This document shows positions 1-5,847 of a DNA stretch of 6,382 nucleotides, piece by piece. This DNA comes from Actinomycetota bacterium (GTDB lineage Bacteria; Actinomycetota; Acidimicrobiia; Acidimicrobiales; Ilumatobacteraceae). Below the pieces are notes generated by a model. The model did no database searches and was not told the DNA's origin. It saw nothing but the letters and a program-made list of their open reading frames with translations. Positions within the stretch are counted from its first letter, which is position 1. Each line of letters opens with the position of its first letter. The position numbers and the translations under genes are program-made. Where the stretch lies: NCBI GenBank assembly GCA_005789925.1, contig SXWG01000215.1:1-6382 (forward strand), read 5' to 3'.

Positions 1-12
1 GAAGCCTGCCAC

Positions 13-43
13 TTCTGCTTTCTGACGGTGCGTCAGATAATGT
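13..43 (+). promoter_or_regulatory. Candidate promoter of the first operon, with almost no leader
   Basis: Possible -10 hexamers are GATAAT at 36-41 or TAATGT at 38-43. TTCTGC at 13-18 is a weak -35 candidate, 17 bases upstream of GATAAT. Either -10 would place the transcript start about 3-7 bases before the ATG at 53, and no Shine-Dalgarno sequence lies in front of that ATG. Short or absent leaders are common in actinobacteria. The -35 match is poor, so the call is tentative. Confidence 0.4.
19..39. promoter_or_regulatory. Palindromic operator in front of the acyl-CoA dehydrogenase/TetR operon
   Basis: The site reads TTTCTGA, seven bases (CGGTGCG), then TCAGATA. The inner six bases of each arm (TCTGAC and GTCAGA, 21-26 and 32-37) are perfectly complementary around GGTGC. 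The same arms with the same 7-base spacing recur at 5768-5788 in front of the amidohydrolase. The right arm overlaps the candidate -10 element, so a bound protein would block transcription. The size and symmetry suit a TetR-family dimer, and a TetR gene is the fourth gene of the operon. The symmetry and recurrence are seen directly; the binding protein is inferred. Confidence 0.6.
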
Positions 44-52
44 CAGCGACGC

Positions 53-1240
53 ATGGACCTGCGATACACCGATTCCGAGTTGGCCTTTCGAGAAGAACTG
101 CGGGCCTGGCTCCGCGAGGTGCTTCCCTCGGTGCCGCCCGAACCACACCGCAATGAATGGGAGGGCCGTCGTGCCTGGGACACCGGTTGGCAACGCATGT
201 TGTTCGACGCTGGTTACGCCGGCATCAATTGGCCGAAAGAATTCGGCGGACGCGGCGCAACACCGACTGAGCACCTGATCTTCCTCGAAGAGACCGAGCG
301 TATGCGCGCTCCGTATGTCGGTATGAACTTTGTCGGTTTGTTGCATGCCGGACCGACTCTCATCGCCGAAGCAACCGACGAACAAAAGGCGTATCACTTG
401 CCCGGCATCTTGAAGGGTGACCACGTGTGGTGTCAGGGCTTCAGTGAGCCTGGCGCAGGAAGCGACCTCGCAAGTCTGCGTTGTCGCGCATTCCGTGACG
501 GCGACGTCTACGTCATCTCTGGTTCGAAGATCTGGACGAGTTTTGGCCATACAGCTGATTACTGCGAGATGTTGGTACGAACCGATCCCGACGCGCCGAA
601 ACACAAAGGCATCACGTGGCTGATTCTTCCGATGAAGGCAGCTGGCATCGACATTCGCCCGCTGCGCACGATGGAAGGATCCACGGAGTTCTGCGAGGTG
701 TACTTCGACGAGGTGCGGGTGCCGGTGAAGAATCGCGTCGGTGATGAGAACGACGGATGGCGTGTCACCATGGTGACGCTCGCTTTCGAGAGAGGAACTG
801 CCTTCGTCAGCGAAATGTTGCAGTCGATGGAACTGGTGCGTGACCTCACGGACCTCGCAAAGAAGGTCACACGTCACGGATCAACTGCGTGGGAGGACGC
901 GGGTCTGCGTCGCGACCTCGCGCATCTTTCCGGCGAACTCGACGCATTGTGGGCACTCACCAAGCGCAACATCAGCGAAGCACAGCGCAACGGTTTGGTC
1001 GGCGCGGGTGGCAACGTCTTCAAGGTCGCCTACACAGACGTACGCCAAAAACTCGGCGACATCTCGATGCGTCTTCTTGACCGCGCGTCGTTGTCACTAG
1101 ACGACATGTCCGGACTTCCGACCGGAAAACACGTGAAGGGTCGCATCCATGCGCTCTCGATCGGCATCGCAGCTGGTACGTCTCAAGTGCAGAAGAACAT
1201 CGTCTCAGAGCGCGTGCTCGGGCTACCGAAGGATCGCTGA
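53..1240 (+). CDS. Acyl-CoA dehydrogenase, large subunit (FadE-type, probable alpha2beta2 partner)
   Basis: A 395-residue cytoplasmic flavoprotein predicted to introduce the alpha,beta double bond into an acyl-CoA. The N-terminal helical domain starts MDLRYTDSELAFREEL. The middle domain has the family signature around residues 126-138 (WCQGFSEPGAGSD) and the flavin-contact segment KIWTS at 159-163. The usual C-terminal Glu of the YEG motif is replaced by Ala374 (IAAGTSQVQ). A Glu at residue 246, in LAFERG, lies close to the position recalled for the catalytic Glu of mycobacterial FadE26 (ChsE4). The GRxQFG and QVxGGxG flavin motifs are missing here but present in the next gene. This fits the heteromeric FadE pairs of steroid catabolism, where FAD sits between unlike subunits. 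The stop is followed after one base by the next start, so translation is probably coupled. The ATG has no clear ribosome binding site and sits just after the promoter. The family is clear; the substrate is unknown. Confidence 0.95.
   Translation: MDLRYTDSELAFREELRAWLREVLPSVPPEPHRNEWEGRRAWDTGWQRMLFDAGYAGINWPKEFGGRGATPTEHLIFLEETERMRAPYVGMNFVGLLHAGPTLIAEATDEQKAYHLPGILKGDHVWCQGFSEPGAGSDLASLRCRAFRDGDVYVISGSKIWTSFGHTADYCEMLVRTDPDAPKHKGITWLILPMKAAGIDIRPLRTMEGSTEFCEVYFDEVRVPVKNRVGDENDGWRVTMVTLAFERGTAFVSEMLQSMELVRDLTDLAKKVTRHGSTAWEDAGLRRDLAHLSGELDALWALTKRNISEAQRNGLVGAGGNVFKVAYTDVRQKLGDISMRLLDRASLSLDDMSGLPTGKHVKGRIHALSIGIAAGTSQVQKNIVSERVLGLPKDR
1228..1233 (+). promoter_or_regulatory. Ribosome binding site for the small acyl-CoA dehydrogenase subunit
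   Basis: GAAGGA lies inside the last codons of the large-subunit gene, eight bases before the ATG at 1242. It supports that ATG over the in-frame ATG at 1149, which would add 31 arginine-rich residues unlike the family and overlap the preceding gene by 92 bases. Confidence 0.65.
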
Positions 1241-1241
1241 C

Positions 1242-2198
1242 ATGGACTTCTGGCCCACCGACGACCAACTCGCACTCCAAGAGGGCGTGCGCTCTTTCTG
1301 TCAAGGTCGTTTTCCTTTCGACACACTTCACGAGATAGAAGCGGCAGGCGGACGTATCGAGCGGAGCGCGTGGAAAGACATTGCCGACATGGGCGTCTTC
1401 TCGTTGCGCAACGACGGTTTCGGAGTGAGTGACGCTGCTCTCGTGTTCGAAGAGCTCGGGCGTGCACTCGTACCGGGGCCACTCGTGGCCACTTATCTCG
1501 CTGCCACACATCTCGCTGATGCAGGTGCTGCGACGGGTGACACCATCGTGGGTATATCCGAGGTCGCCGAACCGGTCACCGTCATCGAATTTGCGGACGA
1601 CCTCGACATGTTGTTGTTGCTCGATTCGAACGGCGTGCGCCGAATGGCTCCAGATGCTCTGCCGACGGACGCCGTCGAACGACCGGTCAGTCCGCTGACT
1701 CCCCTGCGTGTGGCCCACGCAGTCACGGCGGGTGGTGAATTGGTTCTGAGTGGAGACACCGCCCGTGCACTACGCCTCGAGGGAACACTGCTCACTGCCG
1801 CGATGCAGGTGGGCGTCGCCTTTGCCGCCATCGACCTCGCTGTCGAGTACGCGAAGGGTCGTGAACAATTCGGTCGCCCGATCGGACAGTTCCAAGCGGT
1901 GAAACACATGTGTGCCGACATGCTCACTCGCGCGGAGGTCGCACGTTCTGCCACGTACGCAGCCGCAGCAAACTTGGAGGGTAAGGGCGAAGACGATGCA
2001 GAGCACTCGGTCCGCGTCGCCAAGATGCTCGCCGGCGACGCAGCGATTTTCTGCGGCAAGACCGGAATTCAAGTTCACGGTGGCATGGGCTTCACGTGGG
2101 AAGTGAACGCACAGCGCTATTGGAAGAGCGCGACGGTCCTCGACACACACTTTGGAAACAGCGACGACCACGCTGACGCCATCGCGGCAGCAATGTGA
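1242..2198 (+). CDS. Acyl-CoA dehydrogenase, small subunit (partner of the preceding gene)
   Basis: A 318-residue protein from the ATG at 1242, shorter than the roughly 380-400 residues of a normal acyl-CoA dehydrogenase. The N-terminus (MDFWPTDDQLALQEGVRSF) is the helical domain. The central beta domain (about residues 100-180) is degenerate and lacks the usual signature. The C-terminal domain is well kept, with GREQFGRPIGQFQAVKH from residue 206 and QVHGGMGFTWE at 277-287, the parts that contact FAD across the subunit interface. Counting from the GGMG segment, the usual catalytic Glu position is Phe304 (HFGNS), so this chain probably has no catalytic base. That division of labour matches the non-catalytic chains of mycobacterial FadE heterotetramers. 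It starts one base after the large subunit's stop. It probably stabilises and completes the active site of its partner and is unlikely to work alone. The substrate is unknown. Confidence 0.93.
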   Translation: MDFWPTDDQLALQEGVRSFCQGRFPFDTLHEIEAAGGRIERSAWKDIADMGVFSLRNDGFGVSDAALVFEELGRALVPGPLVATYLAATHLADAGAATGDTIVGISEVAEPVTVIEFADDLDMLLLLDSNGVRRMAPDALPTDAVERPVSPLTPLRVAHAVTAGGELVLSGDTARALRLEGTLLTAAMQVGVAFAAIDLAVEYAKGREQFGRPIGQFQAVKHMCADMLTRAEVARSATYAAAANLEGKGEDDAEHSVRVAKMLAGDAAIFCGKTGIQVHGGMGFTWEVNAQRYWKSATVLDTHFGNSDDHADAIAAAM

Positions 2199-2203
2199 CG
2201 CCA

Positions 2204-2219
2204 CACCGATCACTCGGTG
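2204..2219 (+). other. Small intercistronic hairpin
   Basis: CACCGA and TCGGTG form a perfect 6 bp stem around a TCAC loop. It lies six bases after the small subunit's stop and 20 bases before the SDR ribosome binding site. No T-run follows, so it is not a classical terminator. It may be a transcript-stability or attenuation element, or chance. Confidence 0.3.
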
Positions 2220-2238
2220 GATTGAATCGACAACAACT

Positions 2239-2244
2239 GGAGGG
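2239..2244 (+). promoter_or_regulatory. Strong ribosome binding site for the first SDR
   Basis: GGAGGG lies five bases before the ATG at 2250. It is the best Shine-Dalgarno match in the window and fixes the start of this gene. It contrasts with the leaderless-looking starts at 53 and 4800. Confidence 0.75.
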
Positions 2245-2249
2245 ACAAC

Positions 2250-3152
2250 ATGGGAATCTGTGACGGAAGAGTCGTCATCATCACCGGTGCTGGACGCGGT
2301 ATCGGGCGGGCGCATGCATTGGCATTCGCAGCGGCGGGAGCAAAGGTCGTCGTCAATGACGTCGGCGCATCACTCACGGGCGAGGGAGCAGACCTCAGCC
2401 CCGCGCAAGAAACTGTCAACGACATCATCGCTGCCGGTGGACAGGCAATCGTCAATTCTGACGATGTCAGTGACTGGGATGGCGCTGGTCGCATGATCCA
2501 ACAAGCAGTCGAGCACTTTGGTGGCCTCGACACATTGGTGTGTAACGCAGGAATCGTGCGTGACCGAATGCTCGTCAACATGAGCATCGAAGAGTGGGAC
2601 GCAGTCATGAAAGTGCACTTGCGCGGCACCTTCTGCCCCGTTCGTCACGCGATTGGTTATTGGCGCGAAGAGCACAAAGCGGGTCGTGCGCGCGAGGCGC
2701 GCATCGTCACCACCTCGTCAGGCGCCGGACTCTTCGGCAGTGTGTCACAAGCCAACTACTCATCTGCGAAAGCTGGCATTGCCGCGTTCACGATCGTTGC
2801 TGCAGCCGAACTGGCTCGATACGACGTTCTCGCAAATACCATCGCGCCATCGGCACGCAGCCGAATGACCGAAGAAGCCTTCGCCGACATGATGAGGAAG
2901 CCTGACAGTGGGTTCGACAAAATGGCACCTGAGAACATCTCGCCGTTGGTCGTGTGGCTCGGAAGTTCCGCATGCACCGTGAGCGGTCGCGCATTTGAGA
3001 TTGCCGGTGGCGAGTTGAACTTGTGTGACGGTTGGCAGCACGGAGTGTCCTTCGACAAAGGTGAACGTTACGAACCTGAAGAGATCACTGCAGTCGTCAC
3101 AGACTTGCTGAGCACCGCCCCATCTCCAGCACCTGTGTACGGAGCGTCCTGA
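2250..3152 (+). CDS. Short-chain dehydrogenase, MFE-2/Rv3548c-like (probable 3-hydroxyacyl-CoA dehydrogenase)
   Basis: A 300-residue classical SDR, predicted cytoplasmic NAD-dependent oxidoreductase. The glycine-rich cofactor motif TGAGRGIG is at residues 12-19. Asp37 in VVVND suggests NAD rather than NADP. NAG is at 99-101, and the catalytic residues are Ser157, Tyr170 and Lys174 (YSSAK). The segments VHLRGTF, NTIAPSARSRMT and ISPLVVWL closely resemble the dehydrogenase half of peroxisomal multifunctional enzyme 2 (HSD17B4). The start of the protein recalls mycobacterial Rv3548c of the cholesterol-catabolism region; that comparison is from memory. The usual active-site Asn before the LRG segment is His123, a trait shared with MFE-2. 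It follows the acyl-CoA dehydrogenase pair by 51 bases in the same direction. Oxidation of a hydroxyacyl-CoA in the same beta-oxidation spiral is therefore the likely role. A hydroxysteroid-type substrate is also possible. Confidence 0.9.
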   Translation: MGICDGRVVIITGAGRGIGRAHALAFAAAGAKVVVNDVGASLTGEGADLSPAQETVNDIIAAGGQAIVNSDDVSDWDGAGRMIQQAVEHFGGLDTLVCNAGIVRDRMLVNMSIEEWDAVMKVHLRGTFCPVRHAIGYWREEHKAGRAREARIVTTSSGAGLFGSVSQANYSSAKAGIAAFTIVAAAELARYDVLANTIAPSARSRMTEEAFADMMRKPDSGFDKMAPENISPLVVWLGSSACTVSGRAFEIAGGELNLCDGWQHGVSFDKGERYEPEEITAVVTDLLSTAPSPAPVYGAS

Positions 3153-3177
3153 GCACTCGCCGCTGAGGCATTGACCA

Positions 3178-3816
3178 ATGAGAACGAAAGTACAAGCGAC
3201 CGACGGCCGAGTGATCGGTACTCGAGCGACACAGACACGCGCGCGCCTACTCGAGGCCACGGCGAAGTTGCTCGAAGAACGCAGTGCACTTGACCTGAAA
3301 GTGATCGATGTGACTCGCGAGGCACGCACGTCACCGGCCACGTTCTACCAATACTTCTCCGACGTCTCAGACGCCGTCCTGCAGCTCGCACAACAAGCTG
3401 GTGAGGACGCAGTGTCGATGATCGCGTATCTCGAACATGAGTGGACGGGCGAGACCGGAAAGCAACATGCCCTCGACTTCGTCAGTGCGTTCATCGAACA
3501 CTGGATGGGGCACTCCGCGATCCTTCGTGTCCGCAATCTCCAAGCCGAAGAGGGAGACGATGCGTTCCGACGAGCCCGAGGTCGCGCGCTGAAACCATTT
3601 CTCGACGTACTCGTCGCCAAGATCGAAGCAAACCAGCGGTCTGGACGGATCTCGAAAGAACTCAGTCCCTATGCAACGGCCAGTGCGATTCTTGCGACTC
3701 TCGAGCGTTTGGTTGCGTACATCGACATCTTCGAACAACGCGGGGTGTCACACGATGACATGAAGCGAACGCTCACGATACTCACTTTTCAGACCGTCAC
3801 CGGCGAAGCCTGGTGA
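3178..3816 (+). CDS. TetR-family transcriptional regulator
   Basis: A 212-residue one-component repressor. An arginine-rich N-terminal tail leads into the TetR DNA-binding domain from about residue 18 (TQTRARLLEATAKLLEE). The helix-turn-helix is at about residues 42-61, ending in the typical TSPATFYQYFSD segment. The remaining ~150 residues are helical and variable, as expected for the ligand-binding and dimerisation domain. No ligand class is recognisable. It lies 25 bases after the SDR gene with a weak GAGG ribosome binding site at 3164-3167, so it is probably the last gene of the operon. Its likely operators are the matching palindromes at 19-39 (its own operon, hence autoregulation) and 5768-5788. 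By analogy with KstR-type regulators the inducer could be a CoA-ester intermediate, but this is inference. Confidence 0.92.
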   Translation: MRTKVQATDGRVIGTRATQTRARLLEATAKLLEERSALDLKVIDVTREARTSPATFYQYFSDVSDAVLQLAQQAGEDAVSMIAYLEHEWTGETGKQHALDFVSAFIEHWMGHSAILRVRNLQAEEGDDAFRRARGRALKPFLDVLVAKIEANQRSGRISKELSPYATASAILATLERLVAYIDIFEQRGVSHDDMKRTLTILTFQTVTGEAW

Positions 3817-3817
3817 C
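3796..3817. terminator. Hairpin at the convergent TetR/SDR junction, possible bidirectional terminator
   Basis: GTCACC-GGC-GAA-GCC-T-GGTGAC folds into a 9 bp GC-rich stem with one bulged T and a GAA loop. It overlaps the TetR stop codon (3814-3816) and ends six bases before the stop end of the opposing SDR gene. There is no T-run on either strand, so it would be a tail-less terminator of the kind proposed for actinobacteria. It is partly coding sequence, so the pairing could be accidental. Confidence 0.4.
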
Positions 3818-3823
3818 CCGGAA

Positions 3824-4717
3824 TCACATCGCCAGACTGCCGAATGGCGCGACATCAGTCGACGACATTCCAGCAAACAGTCGGTCTTTGTTCGCGGTGA
3901 TGGCATCGAGCGTCCAACGTTGCTCTCCGGCGCGAATGGACGTCGCGACAATGTGCTGCTGGATGCGGTGAATTTCCTCGCCCGTGACGATGAACACCTG
4001 CCCGTTCACGCCGTCAGATGCAGGCGAACTGAGCCATCCCACCATCGGCGACACGTGGGCTGGATCGTAGCGGTCGAATCCGGAATCGGGCTTGGCGAAC
4101 ATGGGACTGTTCTCGGTCATCGGAGTTCTCGCACGTGGCGCGATGCAGTTCACGTCGACGCCGTATTTCCCCAGCTCTCGAGCATGGATGACGGTCATCG
4201 TGATGATGCCGCCCTTTGCACTTCCATAGTTGCTTTGTGCCGTTCCACCGAAGAGACCTGACTCGCTCGAGGTGTTGACAATCTTTCGACGCTTGAGTGC
4301 ACCACCTTCGCCGGCCGCTTTCGCTGCACTGCGCCAATGCATGGCGGCAAAATGCGAACACGCAAAGTGACCCTTCAAGTGCACGTCGATGACGATGTCC
4401 CACTGTTCCTCGGTCATCGAGAACACCATCGCGTCGCGAAGAATGCCGGCGTTGTTGACGAGAATGTCAAGATCGCCGTACTTTGCGATCGTCCCGTTTA
4501 CTAGTTCGTCCGCATCAGACCATTGGGCGACACTTCCCTTGAATGCCGATGCCCTGCCACCAGCTGCTGTGATCGCCGCGACCACCTCGTCGGCTGCATC
4601 TGTCACGTCATTGACGACGACTGTTGCGCCTTCTTTCGCGAGGAGTTCCGCGTGGCAACGACCGACTCCTTGACCAGCTCCAGTGATGATCGCGACTTTT
4701 CCGTCGAGTGCTCCCAT
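3824..4717 (-). CDS. Short-chain dehydrogenase, second MFE-2-like SDR
   Basis: A 297-residue classical SDR, predicted cytoplasmic NAD-dependent alcohol or hydroxyacyl-CoA dehydrogenase. The cofactor motif TGAGQGVG is at residues 12-19, Asp37 in VVVND favours NAD, and NAG is at 89-91. The catalytic residues are Ser151, Tyr164 and Lys168 (YGSAK). It shares VHLKGHF, an IAP-x-AR-x-x-MT segment, PDSGFD and SPMVGWL with the SDR at 2250-3152, so the two are paralogues. It lacks the longer loop after Asp37 of that protein. A basic insertion (residues about 130-145, SAAKAAGEGGALKRRK) precedes the catalytic strand. A ribosome binding site AAAGGA (4725-4730, minus strand) lies seven bases before the ATG. 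It is convergent with the TetR gene (7 bp gap) and divergent from the LLM gene, so it is a separate transcript. It probably catalyses a related redox step in the same or a neighbouring pathway. The exact substrate is unknown. Confidence 0.9.
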   Translation of the reverse strand: MGALDGKVAIITGAGQGVGRCHAELLAKEGATVVVNDVTDAADEVVAAITAAGGRASAFKGSVAQWSDADELVNGTIAKYGDLDILVNNAGILRDAMVFSMTEEQWDIVIDVHLKGHFACSHFAAMHWRSAAKAAGEGGALKRRKIVNTSSESGLFGGTAQSNYGSAKGGIITMTVIHARELGKYGVDVNCIAPRARTPMTENSPMFAKPDSGFDRYDPAHVSPMVGWLSSPASDGVNGQVFIVTGEEIHRIQQHIVATSIRAGEQRWTLDAITANKDRLFAGMSSTDVAPFGSLAM

Positions 4718-4799
4718 GGTGGTGTCCTTTCGGTCGTCGACAAGTGCGTGCGAACGGCACCATGGCTAAACGCACGAAGCACGACTCTATAGTGAGCAC
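4718..4799. promoter_or_regulatory. Divergent promoter region between the second SDR and the LLM oxidoreductase
   Basis: This 82-base gap must hold both start regions. On the plus strand, TATAGT (4788-4793) is a good -10 that would start transcription at about 4800. On the minus strand the same AT-rich spot reads TATAGA (4791-4786), which would give a leader of about 60 bases before the SDR start. GTGCGT (4744-4749) and ACGCAC (4770-4775) form a loose inverted repeat between the genes. The TTTCTGA-N7-TCAGA operator is absent here. Confidence 0.45.
4788..4793 (+). promoter_or_regulatory. -10 element TATAGT of the LLM gene, probable leaderless start
   Basis: TATAGT fits the actinobacterial TANNNT consensus and ends six bases before the GTG at 4800. 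A transcript starting 7 bases after the hexamer would begin on the start codon itself. No ribosome binding site is visible before the GTG, which agrees. No convincing -35 is present. Confidence 0.5.
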
Positions 4800-5726
4800 G
4801 TGCGCGTCTCCGTAGGCCTACCGATCGACAGACCAGACCCGAGTGGGCAGTTCGTGTCTGGTGCAGGTATCGGACTCAGCGCACGTGCTGCCGAGAGCGC
4901 CGGATTCGATGCCGTATTCGCCACCGACCATCCTGCGCCCGACGCAAAGTGGCTCACACACGGTGGTCACCCGACTCTCGACCCTTTCGTCGCCCTCAGT
5001 TTCGCCGCAGCAACCACATCGCGGCTGAAAGTCCACACCAACTTGATGGTCTTGCCGTATCGCAATCCGCTGCTGGCTGCGAAGAACGTCGCCAGCCTCG
5101 ACGTGTTGTCAGGCGGTCGACTGATCCTCGGAGTCGGAGCTGGCTACTTGCAGTCGGAATTCGCTGCACTCGGTGTGCCGTTCGACGATCGTGCCGCACG
5201 CTGTGACGATGCCCTTGAGACCATGATCAGAGCATGGTCAGGCGAGCCGTTCGACCACGAGGGACTCGACTTCGTCGCGAAAAACATCATCGTGCAACCT
5301 GCACCCACGCAACGTCCACATCCACCTATCTGGGTGGGAGGCAACTCGATGAGAGCAATTGAGCGTGCCGTTCGTTTCGCCGATGGCTGGGCACCAATGC
5401 CATCACCAAAGTCGAGTGCGAAGTTCCTCGGCACGCCTGGCATGGAGACCGTGGATGACCTGCGAGTGCGCATCGAGCGTCTTCACGAGCTACTTCACGC
5501 GGTGGGACGCGACATCACGACGTTCGATGTCGCAATGCTTCCTGCCCAGCAGACACACTTCGGCGACCAGAATGCGTCACCTCAGGCCGTCATCGATGAG
5601 GCGCACCACCTCGCAGAGGCAGGTGTCACAGTGCTGGTCGTCAATGTGGCTGGCGAGCACCCTGTGGAATTCGCCGAAAACGTCGCGAAATGGGGGGCTG
5701 ACATCCTCCCGCACCTTCCCCGATGA
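4800..5726 (+). CDS. LLM-class (luciferase-like) oxidoreductase, probably F420-dependent
   Basis: A 308-residue cytoplasmic TIM-barrel enzyme of the luciferase-like family. It resembles the Rv2161c-type F420-dependent oxidoreductases. Visible hallmarks are GFDAVFATDHP at 35-45, TLDPFVALSFAAATTSRL at 59-76, and LPYRNPLLAAKNVASLDVLS at 85-104. SGGR (104-107), GVGAGY (111-116) and the C-terminal WVGGNS from residue 178 with a nearby ADGW complete the cofactor-phosphate side of the barrel. The GTG start is chosen because MRVSVGLP is the expected first strand and no upstream in-frame start is seen. It probably transfers hydride to or from F420; an FMN-dependent monooxygenase is the alternative and cannot be excluded. 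It is divergent from an SDR gene and 121 bases upstream of an amidohydrolase. Enzymes of this family are common in actinobacterial steroid, terpenoid and alicyclic catabolic clusters. The substrate is unknown. Confidence 0.92.
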   Translation: MRVSVGLPIDRPDPSGQFVSGAGIGLSARAAESAGFDAVFATDHPAPDAKWLTHGGHPTLDPFVALSFAAATTSRLKVHTNLMVLPYRNPLLAAKNVASLDVLSGGRLILGVGAGYLQSEFAALGVPFDDRAARCDDALETMIRAWSGEPFDHEGLDFVAKNIIVQPAPTQRPHPPIWVGGNSMRAIERAVRFADGWAPMPSPKSSAKFLGTPGMETVDDLRVRIERLHELLHAVGRDITTFDVAMLPAQQTHFGDQNASPQAVIDEAHHLAEAGVTVLVVNVAGEHPVEFAENVAKWGADILPHLPR

Positions 5727-5758
5727 CGGCCCGTTAGTTTGCGGCTCCCCTCGCACGT

Positions 5759-5774
5759 TCAGAAAAGTTTCTGA
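5759..5774. promoter_or_regulatory. Second palindrome sharing a half-site with the operator
   Basis: TCAGAAA-AG-TTTCTGA is a perfect 7 bp inverted repeat with a 2-base centre. Its right arm is the left arm of the operator at 5768-5788. Together they give three half-sites in a row, with arms at 5759-5765, 5768-5774 and 5782-5788. This may allow a second dimer or cooperative binding, or may be a by-product of the repeated half-site. Confidence 0.5.
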
Positions 5775-5788
5775 TACCTTGTCAGAAA
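5768..5788. promoter_or_regulatory. Palindromic operator in front of the amidohydrolase
   Basis: TTTCTGA, seven bases (TACCTTG), TCAGAAA: perfect 7 bp arms. The left arm is identical to that of the site at 19-39 and the right arm differs at one base, with the same spacing and the same G before TCAGA. It overlaps a -35-like TTGTCA (5779-5784). The nearby TetR regulator is the natural candidate to bind both sites. Confidence 0.65.
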
Positions 5789-5805
5789 GTATCAACCACT
5801 AGTGT
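5779..5805 (+). promoter_or_regulatory. Candidate promoter of the amidohydrolase
   Basis: TTGTCA at 5779-5784 resembles the -35 consensus. TAGTGT at 5800-5805 fits TANNNT with a short 15-base spacer and overlaps the 8 bp palindrome CACTAGTG (5797-5804). It would give a leader of about 35 bases containing the ribosome binding site. Other AT-rich hexamers, such as TATCAA at 5790-5795, are also possible. Confidence 0.35.
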
Positions 5806-5836
5806 TTCCGACGATTCAGTAGAAGTGGTGAGCGCG

Positions 5837-5842
5837 AAGGGA
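5837..5842 (+). promoter_or_regulatory. Ribosome binding site of the amidohydrolase
   Basis: AAGGGA lies five bases before the ATG at 5848. No other in-frame start codon is seen close upstream, so this site fixes the start of the partial gene. Confidence 0.65.
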
Positions 5843-5847
5843 CAGTC

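Noticed and set aside
1149..1241. Upstream ATG extension of the small acyl-CoA dehydrogenase
   Set aside because: The extra 31 residues are Arg/Ser-rich, overlap the upstream gene and do not resemble the family. The ATG at 1242 has a good ribosome binding site.
1020..2315. Long open frames antisense to the small acyl-CoA dehydrogenase gene (up to 232 codons)
   Set aside because: They mirror a clearly conserved gene in a GC-rich sequence, have no recognisable domains and low-complexity Arg/Ser-rich translations, and overlap one another in different frames.
2760..3341. Minus-strand open frame of 193 codons across the SDR/TetR junction
   Set aside because: It overlaps two well-supported genes on the other strand and its translation shows no family motif.
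4748..4760. GTGC-GAACG-GCAC mini inverted repeat
   Set aside because: The arms are only four bases and the site has no second copy, so chance is the simplest explanation.
4762..4815. Short ATG-started frame in the divergent promoter region
   Set aside because: It is only about 17 codons, out of frame with the LLM gene, has no ribosome binding site and overlaps the -10 element.
5727..5758. Possible terminator after the LLM gene
   Set aside because: I could not find a stable stem or a T-run here. The only strong symmetry is the operator further downstream.
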